From positions 62,001-126,000 of the forward strand of contig NZ_JBHRSZ010000005.1 of assembly GCF_042646085.1 (NCBI RefSeq): a stretch of 64,000 nucleotides of DNA, written 5' to 3'. Every line of letters begins with the position of its first letter. Position 1 is the first letter of the stretch. Made by a program: the position numbers and the translations under genes. A model generated the notes under the pieces. That model searched no databases. It saw only the letters and a list, made by a program, of their open reading frames with translations, and had not been told where the DNA came from. Shown here piece by piece: positions 57,153 through 64,000 of the stretch. Origin of the DNA: Litoribrevibacter euphylliae (lineage in GTDB: Bacteria > Pseudomonadota > Gammaproteobacteria > Pseudomonadales > Litoribrevibacteraceae).

Positions 57153-57704
57153 ATGGATAGTTTGAGACATCACTTTCTAATCGCTATGCCCCATCTACAA
57201 GGTGACATCTTCACTGGCTCCTTAACCTACATCTGTGAGCACAATGAAGAAGGCGCATTAGGACTGATCATCAACAAACCGCTCCCGGTTAAACTCAGTG
57301 AAATCTTACTTGAGCTGGATGTATACCCTAGCGTGGAAAGCGAAACGATGCCGGTTCTTGCAGGCGGACCGGTAAGCACCAACCAAGGCTTTATCCTCCA
57401 TAATGATCCAGACTTTATCAGCAACTCCTTAAGAACCGGCCCAGGTACATTCCTTACCACATCAAAAGACATGCTGGTGTCACTCGCAGAACATCGCGGT
57501 CCAAATAAGTTTTTGGTGACACTGGGTTACGCCGGCTGGGATGCAGGTCAATTGGAAGATGAATTAAGTAATAATGTATGGTTAACGTGTCCGGCACACT
57601 CAGACATTCTGTTTGATCTCGATCTGGAACAAAGGTTATCTGCAGCAACCAGAACCTTAGGTATCGATCCTGAACAACTGAGCTCAGAAACCGGTCACGC
57701 ATAA
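57153..57704 (+). CDS. yqgE: YqgE/AlgH family protein
   Basis: 183 residues. LIAMPHLQGDIFTGS, GALGLIINKPL, LAGGPVSTNQGFILH and LVTLGYAGWDAGQLEDE are the family pattern. The biochemical role is unclear; it is nearly always beside ruvX, as here, 82 bases upstream. GGAG precedes the start. Confidence 0.95.
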   Translation: MDSLRHHFLIAMPHLQGDIFTGSLTYICEHNEEGALGLIINKPLPVKLSEILLELDVYPSVESETMPVLAGGPVSTNQGFILHNDPDFISNSLRTGPGTFLTTSKDMLVSLAEHRGPNKFLVTLGYAGWDAGQLEDELSNNVWLTCPAHSDILFDLDLEQRLSAATRTLGIDPEQLSSETGHA

Positions 57705-57786
57705 ACATCGCTCAATTATTCAGTTCACATCCTCGCAACATCCTTTATCATTCCACTCTCAGCTGCCGATCAGGAACCCTCTTTTC

Positions 57787-58209
57787 ATGCCCACAATTAA
57801 ACAAGCCCTCTCCTTCGACTATGGCATCAAACGCATCGGCGTAGCCGTGGGCCAAACCATCACAGGCACGGCGACCGCATTGAATCCCTTGAAAGCAAAG
57901 GACGGCATACCAAACTGGCAGGATATTGAGTCACTGATTAAAGAGTGGCAACCCGATATTTTATTAATCGGACTGCCGTTAAATATGGACGGAACAGAAA
58001 GTGAGATGTCCAAGCGCGCCCGGAAATTTGCAAACCGCCTTCACGGCCGCTTTGGAAAACCTTTTGAAATGGTCGATGAACGCCTGAGTAGCGAAGAGAT
58101 CAAATACGACCTTCGCGACCAAGGCATTCATGACTTTGGTGCCCACTCAGTGGACGGTATGGTGGCTAAGATTTTATTCGAAAGTTGGATTGCGCAACAG
58201 GCAAACTAA
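57787..58209 (+). CDS. ruvX: RuvX/YqgF, pre-16S rRNA nuclease
   Basis: 140 residues, RNase H-like fold. Catalytic Asp11 in SFDYGIKRIGVAVGQ, Glu in the MVDERLSS region and Asp in SVDGMVA are all present. It completes maturation of the 16S rRNA 5' end. Its stop overlaps the end of pyrI, encoded on the other strand, by 4 bases, which is tight for convergent genes and leaves no room for a terminator. Confidence 0.95.
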   Translation: MPTIKQALSFDYGIKRIGVAVGQTITGTATALNPLKAKDGIPNWQDIESLIKEWQPDILLIGLPLNMDGTESEMSKRARKFANRLHGRFGKPFEMVDERLSSEEIKYDLRDQGIHDFGAHSVDGMVAKILFESWIAQQAN

Positions 58210-58679
58210 TTACCCACAACCACTTCTTTGTTAAAAGACTTTTCACAGTACTTACAACGCATCTTGACCTGTGCATCGCCGGAATCAGCCTCACCCTTTA
58301 CACTGATGTAAAAATAGCTATTCACAGGCTCATTGAGGGAGATACAGTTGGAATTCGGACACGGAAACACCCCAACCAAAGTATCCGGTAACTGCATGCC
58401 AAACTTATTCACTACTTCGTAGTCGTCAATCACATTAATGGTCGCAGAAGGTGCAAATAAGGCCAACTGATGAGCTTCGTCCTCAGTAAACATACGCCCT
58501 TCGACTTTAATAATGTCCTTTAATCCATGATTTTGACTGGGCAAATTCATCCCCACAGTAATGCGCTTACCGGCAGACTCCAGATGGAGACGCTTTAGAA
58601 TGCGAATACCTTGCCCTGCAGGAATATGATCGATCACTGTGCCTTGCTGAATCGCTTCAACCTGTAATTTCTCAGACAT
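58206..58679 (-). CDS. pyrI: Aspartate carbamoyltransferase regulatory chain
   Basis: 157 residues. An N-terminal allosteric domain binds CTP and ATP in known PyrI; the C-terminal zinc domain has Cys107, Cys112, Cys142 and Cys145 (CPNSNC and CKYC), all four ligands intact. It forms the class B dodecamer with PyrB. pyrB precedes it by 11 bases. Pseudomonas lacks PyrI and uses PyrC' at this locus, so this is a clear difference. Confidence 0.97.
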   Translation of the reverse strand: MSEKLQVEAIQQGTVIDHIPAGQGIRILKRLHLESAGKRITVGMNLPSQNHGLKDIIKVEGRMFTEDEAHQLALFAPSATINVIDDYEVVNKFGMQLPDTLVGVFPCPNSNCISLNEPVNSYFYISVKGEADSGDAQVKMRCKYCEKSFNKEVVVGN

Positions 58680-58690
58680 ACCATCTACTC

Positions 58691-59617
58691 CTATTCAAAA
58701 TCCGCATTTAAGACCAAAGCCAATAGAGCTTCACGCGCGTAAACCCCGTTTTCGGCCTGCTGGAAGTAGTAGGCATGAGGCGTTTGATCCACTTCGACAT
58801 CGATTTCATCGACCCTAGGCAGAGGATGTAACACCTTCATGGTTTCTTTTGCAGAGCCTAGCATGCTGGCCTTCAAAATAAACTTAGAGGCCATGTGCAT
58901 ATATTCAGTTTGATCAAAGCGCTCTTTCTGAACCCGCGTCATATAAAGAATATCGCATTCAGAAATCACCGACTCGAGATCCTCTGACTGATGTAAAGTC
59001 ACCCCATTATCCTGAAGATCCTCAACAATGTAGTCAGGCATCGCCAACTCACCCGGTGCCACCAAATAGAACTCACAATCAAATTTCGACAAGGCCTGAG
59101 CCAACGAATGTACCGTTCGCCCGTATTTCAAATCCCCAACAAGGGCAACTTTCAGCCCTTCGAGCGTTCCCTGGGATTCATAGATAGTGTAAAGATCCAA
59201 CAAAGTTTGAGTTGGATGCTGGTTCGCACCATCACCACCATTGATCACAGGTACACTTGAGAACTCGGAAGCCAAGCGGGCAGCCCCTTCCTGCGGGTGA
59301 CGCATGATGAAGGCATCCGTGTACGAGGAAATCACCTGAACCGAATCGGCCAAGGTTTCACCTTTTTTCGCCAGCGAGGTATTGCCAGCATCATCAAACC
59401 CGACCAGCGAACCACCCAAGCGCAACACCGCGGTCTCAAACGACAAGCGCGTTCGAGTGGAGGCTTCAAAAAAACAACTGGCGATCACCTTCCCTTTCAG
59501 CAAATCGGGCTCCGGCTGCACCTTTAAACGGCCTGCTGTTTTAATAATTAATTCAATGTCTTCGCGGGAAAGATCCGATATTGAGACAATGTGCTTCTGA
59601 TAGAGAGGATTTGTCAT
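58691..59617 (-). CDS. pyrB: Aspartate carbamoyltransferase catalytic chain
   Basis: 308 residues, the E. coli-type length. Carbamoyl-phosphate motif STRTR (53-57), HPTQTLLDLY, LKYGRTVHS and HPLPRVDEI are intact. It joins aspartate and carbamoyl phosphate in the first committed step of pyrimidine synthesis. Cotranscribed with pyrI; a leader peptide and attenuator precede it. Confidence 0.98.
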   Translation of the reverse strand: MTNPLYQKHIVSISDLSREDIELIIKTAGRLKVQPEPDLLKGKVIASCFFEASTRTRLSFETAVLRLGGSLVGFDDAGNTSLAKKGETLADSVQVISSYTDAFIMRHPQEGAARLASEFSSVPVINGGDGANQHPTQTLLDLYTIYESQGTLEGLKVALVGDLKYGRTVHSLAQALSKFDCEFYLVAPGELAMPDYIVEDLQDNGVTLHQSEDLESVISECDILYMTRVQKERFDQTEYMHMASKFILKASMLGSAKETMKVLHPLPRVDEIDVEVDQTPHAYYFQQAENGVYAREALLALVLNADFE

Positions 59618-59721
59618 ATGAGCAACACCAAGCCGTTTTAGGTTCTGGTTATTTTTGGTAAATCGTCTTTGCTAACGCCGTTTAACCGGACTGCTTACAT
59701 AGCAAGCCCTAACAAACAGAC

Positions 59722-59751
59722 AAAAAAAAGCCTCTGACAATGTCAGAGGCT
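59722..59751 (-). terminator. pyrBI attenuator terminator
   Basis: On the minus strand AGCCTCTGACA pairs with TGTCAGAGGCT (about 10-11 bp, 1-3 base loop) and is followed by eight T. The leader peptide stop codon TAG overlaps its 5' arm, the arrangement needed for UTP-sensitive attenuation. Confidence 0.92.
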
Positions 59752-59872
59752 ACAAAAAGGAATCCACAGCAGGCAGGAAGCCAAAATAAACGCTACCAAT
59801 TCGACTCACAATCATCATGATCACATTCTGTTCCTGCCCAAATGAAGCCATCACCACAATAGCTTCATGCAT
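59750..59872 (-). CDS. pyrL: pyrBI leader peptide
   Basis: 40 codons from an ATG at 59872, ending with TAG at 59750-59752 inside the attenuator. The peptide starts MHEAIVVMASF and ends FGFLPAVDSFL. Its 3' half is T-rich in the RNA (for example GTTTATTTTGG and TCCTTTTTG), as expected for RNA polymerase pausing at low UTP with a following ribosome then blocking the terminator. No strong Shine-Dalgarno is seen; a start at an internal ATG (codon 8) is possible. Too short for routine gene calling and not recognisable by homology; inferred from layout. Confidence 0.75.
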   Translation of the reverse strand: MHEAIVVMASFGQEQNVIMMIVSRIGSVYFGFLPAVDSFL

Positions 59873-59884
59873 AAACCGGCGCGA

Positions 59885-59912
59885 ATTATACACTCCGCAT
59901 AAAGTGAATCAA
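59885..59912 (-). promoter_or_regulatory. Promoter of the pyrL-pyrB-pyrI operon
   Basis: TTGATT (59912-59907), 16-base spacer, TATAAT (59890-59885), a near-consensus sigma-70 promoter ending 12 bases before the leader ATG. Confidence 0.8.
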
Positions 59913-59953
59913 GTCACACGGTTAAGTTTTTGTTCAATTTTATCCAGTCATTA

Positions 59954-61087
59954 TTAACGACGGTGATAATCGTCGTCATCCAAGGTTAATCCGCTGTTGG
60001 AATTCAACATCTGCTCCGGATCAGCATCAGCCCCCATCTTAATCATTAAGCGCAGGTCATTTGCAGAATCCGCATGAGACAAGGCATCGGCGTATGTAAT
60101 CTCGCCCTGACTGTAGAGATCGTACAATGCACGATCGAAGGTCTGCATTCCCTGTTCCGTAGAACGATTCATCAACTCTTTCAGTTTATGCACCTCGCCT
60201 TTGCGGATTAAATCCGCCGCCAGAGGGGTATTCAGAAGCACCTCAACCACAGCTCGACGACCTTTACCATCTGGCGTCGGTACCAATTGCTGAGCAACAA
60301 TGGCTTTCAGGTTCAACGATAAATCCATCCACACCTGATTGTGCGTCTCTGGAGTAAAAAAGTGAATAATACGGTCCAGCGCCTGGTTGGCGTTGTTGGC
60401 GTGCAGTGTTGCCAGACACAAGTGACCGGTTTCTGCGAAGGTCACTGCATAGTTCATGGTGTCTTTGGTTCGCACCTCACCAATCATGATGACATCCGGA
60501 GCCTGACGAAGTGTATTCTTCAACGCCACTTCAAAGCTTTCAGTATCCAGTCCTACTTCACGCTGAGTAATAATGCAGCCTTGATGTTGATGGATAAACT
60601 CAATCGGGTCCTCAATGGAAATGATGTGACCTTTACTGTTTTTATTCCTGTGCCCAATCATCGCCGCCAAAGACGTGGACTTACCTGTACCGGTCGCACC
60701 CACAAAAATGATCAAGCCACGACGAGTCATCGAAAGCTCTTTAAGCACTTCCGGCAACCCAAGATCTTCAATGGTTGGGATTTGAGTTTCAATACGACGC
60801 AACACCATACCCACCAAGTTACGCTGATAGAAGGCACTCACACGAAAACGACCAATGCCTCGCGCACTGATCGCAAAGTTACACTCGCGCTGCTCTTTAA
60901 ACTCTTTACGCTGGGTTTCTGTCATCACCCCTAGCACCGTTTGGCGCGTTTCTTCTGGTGATAGTGGATTTTTGGTTAACGGTGTTAACTTACCATTCAG
61001 CTTCACACTCGGCGGAATACCCGCAGAGATAAATAAATCAGAAGCTTCGTTTTCAACCACGTATTTTAAGAGTTTTTCAATTTCCAC
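59954..61087 (-). CDS. pilU: PilU, type IV pilus retraction ATPase accessory motor
   Basis: 377 residues from a GTG at 61087, where MEIEKLLKY aligns with the normal PilU start. Walker A GATGTGKS (130-137), Walker B VIMIGEVR. The PilT signature AIRNLIRE is replaced by PLAADLIRK, which marks PilU. It assists PilT in retraction. It follows pilT by 78 bases. Confidence 0.96.
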   Translation of the reverse strand: MEIEKLLKYVVENEASDLFISAGIPPSVKLNGKLTPLTKNPLSPEETRQTVLGVMTETQRKEFKEQRECNFAISARGIGRFRVSAFYQRNLVGMVLRRIETQIPTIEDLGLPEVLKELSMTRRGLIIFVGATGTGKSTSLAAMIGHRNKNSKGHIISIEDPIEFIHQHQGCIITQREVGLDTESFEVALKNTLRQAPDVIMIGEVRTKDTMNYAVTFAETGHLCLATLHANNANQALDRIIHFFTPETHNQVWMDLSLNLKAIVAQQLVPTPDGKGRRAVVEVLLNTPLAADLIRKGEVHKLKELMNRSTEQGMQTFDRALYDLYSQGEITYADALSHADSANDLRLMIKMGADADPEQMLNSNSGLTLDDDDYHRR

Positions 61088-61118
61088 CAGTGTTACCTGT
61101 TACTTATCCTTGAATGTA

Positions 61119-61138
61119 TCCTTTAGCGTCCTAAAGGA
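61119..61138 (-). other. Hairpin between pilT and pilU
   Basis: TCCTTTAG/CTAAAGGA, 8 perfect pairs with a 4-base loop and no T run; probably mRNA processing or tuning of pilU. Confidence 0.5.
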
Positions 61139-61165
61139 ATGATAATTCCATCAATGGATGCTCAC

Positions 61166-62200
61166 CTAAAAATTATCAGGCATTTTAGCTTTCTCGCGTG
61201 CTGCATCGACCGAAATTAAATTCTTCTGCAACAGCCCCTGTAGGCATTGATCCAGCGTCTGCATCCCCAGAGAACCACCGGTCTGAATGGCCGAATACAT
61301 TTGCGCCACTTTATCTTCACGAATTAGGTTCCGAATCGCAGGCGTACCAATCATGATTTCATGGGCTGCAACACGGCCCCCACTGATTTTCTTCATCAGT
61401 GTTTGTGAAATTACGGCTTGCAGGGATTCTGACAACATGGATCGAACCATGGATTTCTCTTCGGCGGGGAATACATCGACAATACGGTCAATGGTTTTAG
61501 CCGCAGATGTGGTGTGCAAGGTTCCGAATACCATGTGCCCTGTTTCCGCAGCCGTCAACGCCAGACGAATGGTCTCGAGGTCACGCATCTCACCGACCAG
61601 AATGATGTCCGGGTCTTCACGTAATGCAGATCTGAGTGACTCATTAAATCCAAGTGTATCCCTATGCACTTCACGCTGGTTAACCAAACACCGCTTACTT
61701 TCATGAACGAATTCGATAGGGTCTTCAATGGTCAGAATGTGTTTGTACTTACTTTCATTCAAATAGTCGAGCATAGCCGCTAAGGTAGTCGACTTACCGG
61801 AACCCGTTGGCCCCGTCACCAAACACAAACCTCTTGGCTGATCAGCAACACGTCTAAATACTTCACCCATACCCAAGTCTTCCATGGTCAACACCTTGGA
61901 AGGAATGGTACGAAACACCGCGCCTGCGCCTCGGTTCTGGTTAAACGCATTCACACGGAAACGGGCGACACCAGGTACTTCAAACGAGAAGTCGGTCTCT
62001 AGAAATTCTTCATAATCTTTTCGTTGCTTATCGTTCATGATGTCATAGATAAGCGAATGAACTTGTTTGTGATCCATAGGAGGAACGTTAATACGTCTCA
62101 TGTCTCCATCCACACGAATCATAGGAGGCAGACCCGCCGACAAGTGTAAATCCGATGCGCCTTGTTTCGCACTAAATGCCAACAGTTCCGTAATATCCAT
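61166..62200 (-). CDS. pilT: PilT, type IV pilus retraction ATPase
   Basis: 344 residues. Walker A GPTGSGKS (130-137), Walker B IILVGEMRD, His box GTLHTTSA and the C-terminal signature AIRNLIRED (288-296). Hexameric motor that depolymerises the pilus for twitching. GGAGAAGG precedes the ATG. Together with the chp cluster it shows that this organism moves by type IV pili. Confidence 0.98.
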   Translation of the reverse strand: MDITELLAFSAKQGASDLHLSAGLPPMIRVDGDMRRINVPPMDHKQVHSLIYDIMNDKQRKDYEEFLETDFSFEVPGVARFRVNAFNQNRGAGAVFRTIPSKVLTMEDLGMGEVFRRVADQPRGLCLVTGPTGSGKSTTLAAMLDYLNESKYKHILTIEDPIEFVHESKRCLVNQREVHRDTLGFNESLRSALREDPDIILVGEMRDLETIRLALTAAETGHMVFGTLHTTSAAKTIDRIVDVFPAEEKSMVRSMLSESLQAVISQTLMKKISGGRVAAHEIMIGTPAIRNLIREDKVAQMYSAIQTGGSLGMQTLDQCLQGLLQKNLISVDAAREKAKMPDNF

Positions 62201-62531
62201 GCAACCTTCTCCAGACTATGTCTCGTATTAAGACCGAGCTACTTCTATTTATTTTTACGACAATATCAAAAAACACTTTAAAATTAACGCTCAACTTCAA
62301 AAAACTTAGTATTTTTTTGAATCTGAATCAACGACTTAAGTTACAACCCTTAACAATCACATTAAAGCTAGCAAAGTAACTTTCCTCATCGGACTCACCA
62401 AATAACTAGAGTTTTTCTATGTCGCCATTAATATTAGGCATAACTTGACGGTTTGTCTTAGCCATTTTTGGTCAACCGTACAATTTGTTGGTCTCCAAAT
62501 CACCACCCTCAAACATAATGACAGAAATGAC
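62201..62531. promoter_or_regulatory. Divergent promoter region between pilT and yggS
   Basis: 331 bases, AT-rich, with several A and T runs and no ORF that I trust. It must hold promoters for both directions; I could not fix either with confidence. TACAAT near 62479 is a possible -10 for yggS. Confidence 0.4.
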
Positions 62532-63248
62532 ATGACCGAAATGACACAGCTCGCTGAACGCTTTCAAACCATTACATCGGATATTGCACAACACCCAAAA
62601 CCACTTGGCCAGAGTGTAGATCTACTTGCGGTTAGCAAAACCCGATCAGGCGAAGAAATTCTGGAAGTCCATCAACTGGGACAACGCGCCTTTGGTGAGA
62701 ATTACATTCAAGAAGCGGTGGATAAAATCCAACAACTCAAAGACTACGCCATTGAATGGCACTTTATTGGGCCGCTGCAATCCAACAAATCACGCTTAGC
62801 CGCAGAGAACTTTGCCTGGGTACACACCATTGATCGACTAAAGATCGCCAAACGATTGAATGAACAACGACCGGAAGCTATGCCACCACTCAATGTCTGC
62901 ATTCAAGTCAACATTGATAGCGAGCCAACAAAATCCGGTTTTTTAGCCGATCAAGTCATCGAAGCGGCATTGGAAGTATCAACGTATCCCCATTTAACAT
63001 TGCGCGGTTTAATGGCTATCCCACAGGCTACAGAGGATAAAGACCAACAACTACAGAGCTTTACTCGCATGAAGACCTTGTTTGATCAAGTGAAACTCAC
63101 CTTGAAAGAAAGCAATATTGACGACCAAAAGTTCGATACGCTATCAATGGGGATGTCAGGCGACATGGAGGCCGCTATACAGTGTGGTGCAACTATCGTT
63201 AGAATTGGTACCGCGATCTTTGGCCCACGTCCGGCCAAACACCAGTAA
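62532..63248 (+). CDS. yggS: YggS/PLPBP, pyridoxal phosphate homeostasis protein
   Basis: 238 residues from the ATG at 62532 (an ATG three codons later gives 235). The frame can be extended upstream to 62445 without support. PLP-binding Lys36 in AVSKT, FGENYIQEA, WHFIGPLQSNK and SMGMSGDMEAAI are the family motifs. Single-domain TIM barrel without known catalysis; it keeps PLP and amino acid pools balanced. It precedes proC, as in most gammaproteobacteria. Confidence 0.95.
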   Translation: MTEMTQLAERFQTITSDIAQHPKPLGQSVDLLAVSKTRSGEEILEVHQLGQRAFGENYIQEAVDKIQQLKDYAIEWHFIGPLQSNKSRLAAENFAWVHTIDRLKIAKRLNEQRPEAMPPLNVCIQVNIDSEPTKSGFLADQVIEAALEVSTYPHLTLRGLMAIPQATEDKDQQLQSFTRMKTLFDQVKLTLKESNIDDQKFDTLSMGMSGDMEAAIQCGATIVRIGTAIFGPRPAKHQ

Positions 63249-63300
63249 CGATAAAACTAAACACGCAAGACCTGAATAACTCATTACATAAGGATCACCC

Positions 63301-64000
63301 ATGACGACTCCTAACATTGCATTCATCGGCGCAGGCAATATGGCATTCAGCATTATTGGAGGCTTAGTTAAACAAGGCGTTGATCCTAAAAAAATCTGGG
63401 CCACCAATATTGATCAAAGCAGCCTGGACAAGTTGGAACAAGAATTTCAGGTCAATACTACGCAAGATAATCATCAAGCAATCGCTCAGGCTGATGTTGT
63501 CGTTCTTTCTGTCAAACCGCAGATCATGAAAGACGTGATCACTGATCTATCCGAGTCACTAAAAGCCAAGAACCCATTGATCATCTCGATCGCCGCAGGC
63601 ATCAAAGCTGAAACGCTTCAAGAATGGGTCGGACAACCGATGGCCATTGTTCGCTGCATGCCGAACACCCCGGCATTACTGCAGTGTGGCGCCTCAGGTT
63701 TGTACAAAACACCGGAAGTATCAGATGCCCAAGCCGAAGCTGCCGAACAGTTGATGAATGCGGTAGGCATCACTCTTTGGGTGAAAGACGAAGACGGTAT
63801 AGATGCCGTCACCGCTGTCTCAGGCAGCGGCCCTGCCTACTATTTCTTATTTATGGAAGCGATGCAGCAAGCCGGTGAAGCCTTAGGTCTGGACAGTCAA
63901 ACAGCCAAACAGCTGACCCTTCAAACAGCATTAGGTGCTGCAAAAATGGCACTGGAGAGCAGCGATGAGCCTTCCGAACTGCGTCGTAAAGTTACCTCAC
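63301..64000 (+). CDS. proC: Pyrroline-5-carboxylate reductase (3' end beyond window)
   Basis: The first 233 residues are visible. NADPH motif FIGAGNMA (8-15), VVLSVKPQ, SIAAGI, RCMPNTPA and the C-terminal VSGSGPAYYF are intact. It makes L-proline from pyrroline-5-carboxylate. The ATG is 52 bases after yggS, which suggests one operon. The full protein would need roughly 40 more residues. Confidence 0.96.
   Translation, partial: MTTPNIAFIGAGNMAFSIIGGLVKQGVDPKKIWATNIDQSSLDKLEQEFQVNTTQDNHQAIAQADVVVLSVKPQIMKDVITDLSESLKAKNPLIISIAAGIKAETLQEWVGQPMAIVRCMPNTPALLQCGASGLYKTPEVSDAQAEAAEQLMNAVGITLWVKDEDGIDAVTAVSGSGPAYYFLFMEAMQQAGEALGLDSQTAKQLTLQTALGAAKMALESSDEPSELRRKVTS

Noticed and set aside
60341..60934. 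197-residue frame opposite pilU
   Set aside because: It is antisense to a fully conserved pilU sequence.
1..64000. tRNA, rRNA, CRISPR arrays, insertion sequences, phage or integrase genes
   Set aside because: I looked for cloverleaf genes, regular repeats with spacers, transposase motifs and terminal inverted repeats and found none.

Overview
The window is chromosomal DNA of a marine-type gammaproteobacterium related to Pseudomonas and the Oceanospirillales. Three blocks keep the gene order I recall from Pseudomonas aeruginosa: the type IV pilus/chemosensory block (proC-yggS-pilT-pilU ... ruvX-yqgE-tonB-gshB, then pilGHIJK-chpABC and rsmE), the carbon block tkt-epd-pgk-fba, and the methyl-cycle block (ArsR/methyltransferase regulator, metK, ahcY, metF). 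Base composition is moderate. There are no rRNA or tRNA genes, insertion sequences, phage genes or CRISPR arrays. I cannot name the species.

Layout. 1-1.08 kb: 5' part of a GspE/PilB-type ATPase gene on the minus strand. 1.2-4.7 kb: FAH-family hydrolase and D-2-hydroxyglutarate-dehydrogenase-like flavoprotein, divergent from serA. 4.8-9.1 kb: first lipoprotein group (two LPP20-type lipoproteins, an LpoB-type lipoprotein, a COG3014-type TPR lipoprotein). 9.2-10.1 kb: alpha/beta hydrolase. 10.2-18.5 kb: nosRZDFYL for nitrous oxide reduction, with an FNR/DNR-like site upstream of nosR. 18.7-24.3 kb: tkt, epd, pgk, fba. 24.5-32.4 kb: second lipoprotein group (LPP20-like, a lipoprotein with a FlgT-like C-terminus, a Baeyer-Villiger-type flavin monooxygenase, a CsgG/DUF4810/DUF799 trio, and an unrecognised 8-helix membrane protein). 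32.5-37.3 kb: S-adenosylmethionine cycle. 37.5-40.5 kb: small unknown protein, Na/phosphate symporter, rsmE. 40.6-54.7 kb: Pil-Chp chemosensory cluster including a 2654-residue ChpA kinase. 55-58.2 kb: gshB, a TonB-like protein, yqgE, ruvX. 58.2-59.9 kb: pyrBI on the opposite strand with a leader-peptide attenuator. 60-62.2 kb: pilU and pilT. 62.5-64 kb: yggS and the start of proC.

How the genes work together. SerA and the adjacent flavoprotein probably form the known serine-synthesis/2-hydroxyglutarate recycling pair. NosR, NosDFY and NosL support the periplasmic copper enzyme NosZ in the last step of denitrification. MetK, AhcY and MetF recycle the methyl donor, probably under the ArsR-type regulator encoded first, for which a perfect 9-bp inverted repeat is a good operator candidate. 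PilG to ChpC transmit surface or chemical signals to the pilus retraction motors PilT and PilU.

Most unusual points. (1) The place where Pseudomonas carries pyrR-pyrB-pyrC' holds instead an inverted enterobacterial-type pyrBI operon with a 40-codon leader peptide ending on a terminator. (2) Two lipoprotein groups carry related LPP20-type proteins, and the second lies between tkt and the metK regulator, which are close neighbours in Pseudomonas. (3) A densely structured intergenic region separates ahcY and metF. I saw no wholly new system. The second lipoprotein group with its membrane protein is the best candidate for something undescribed.
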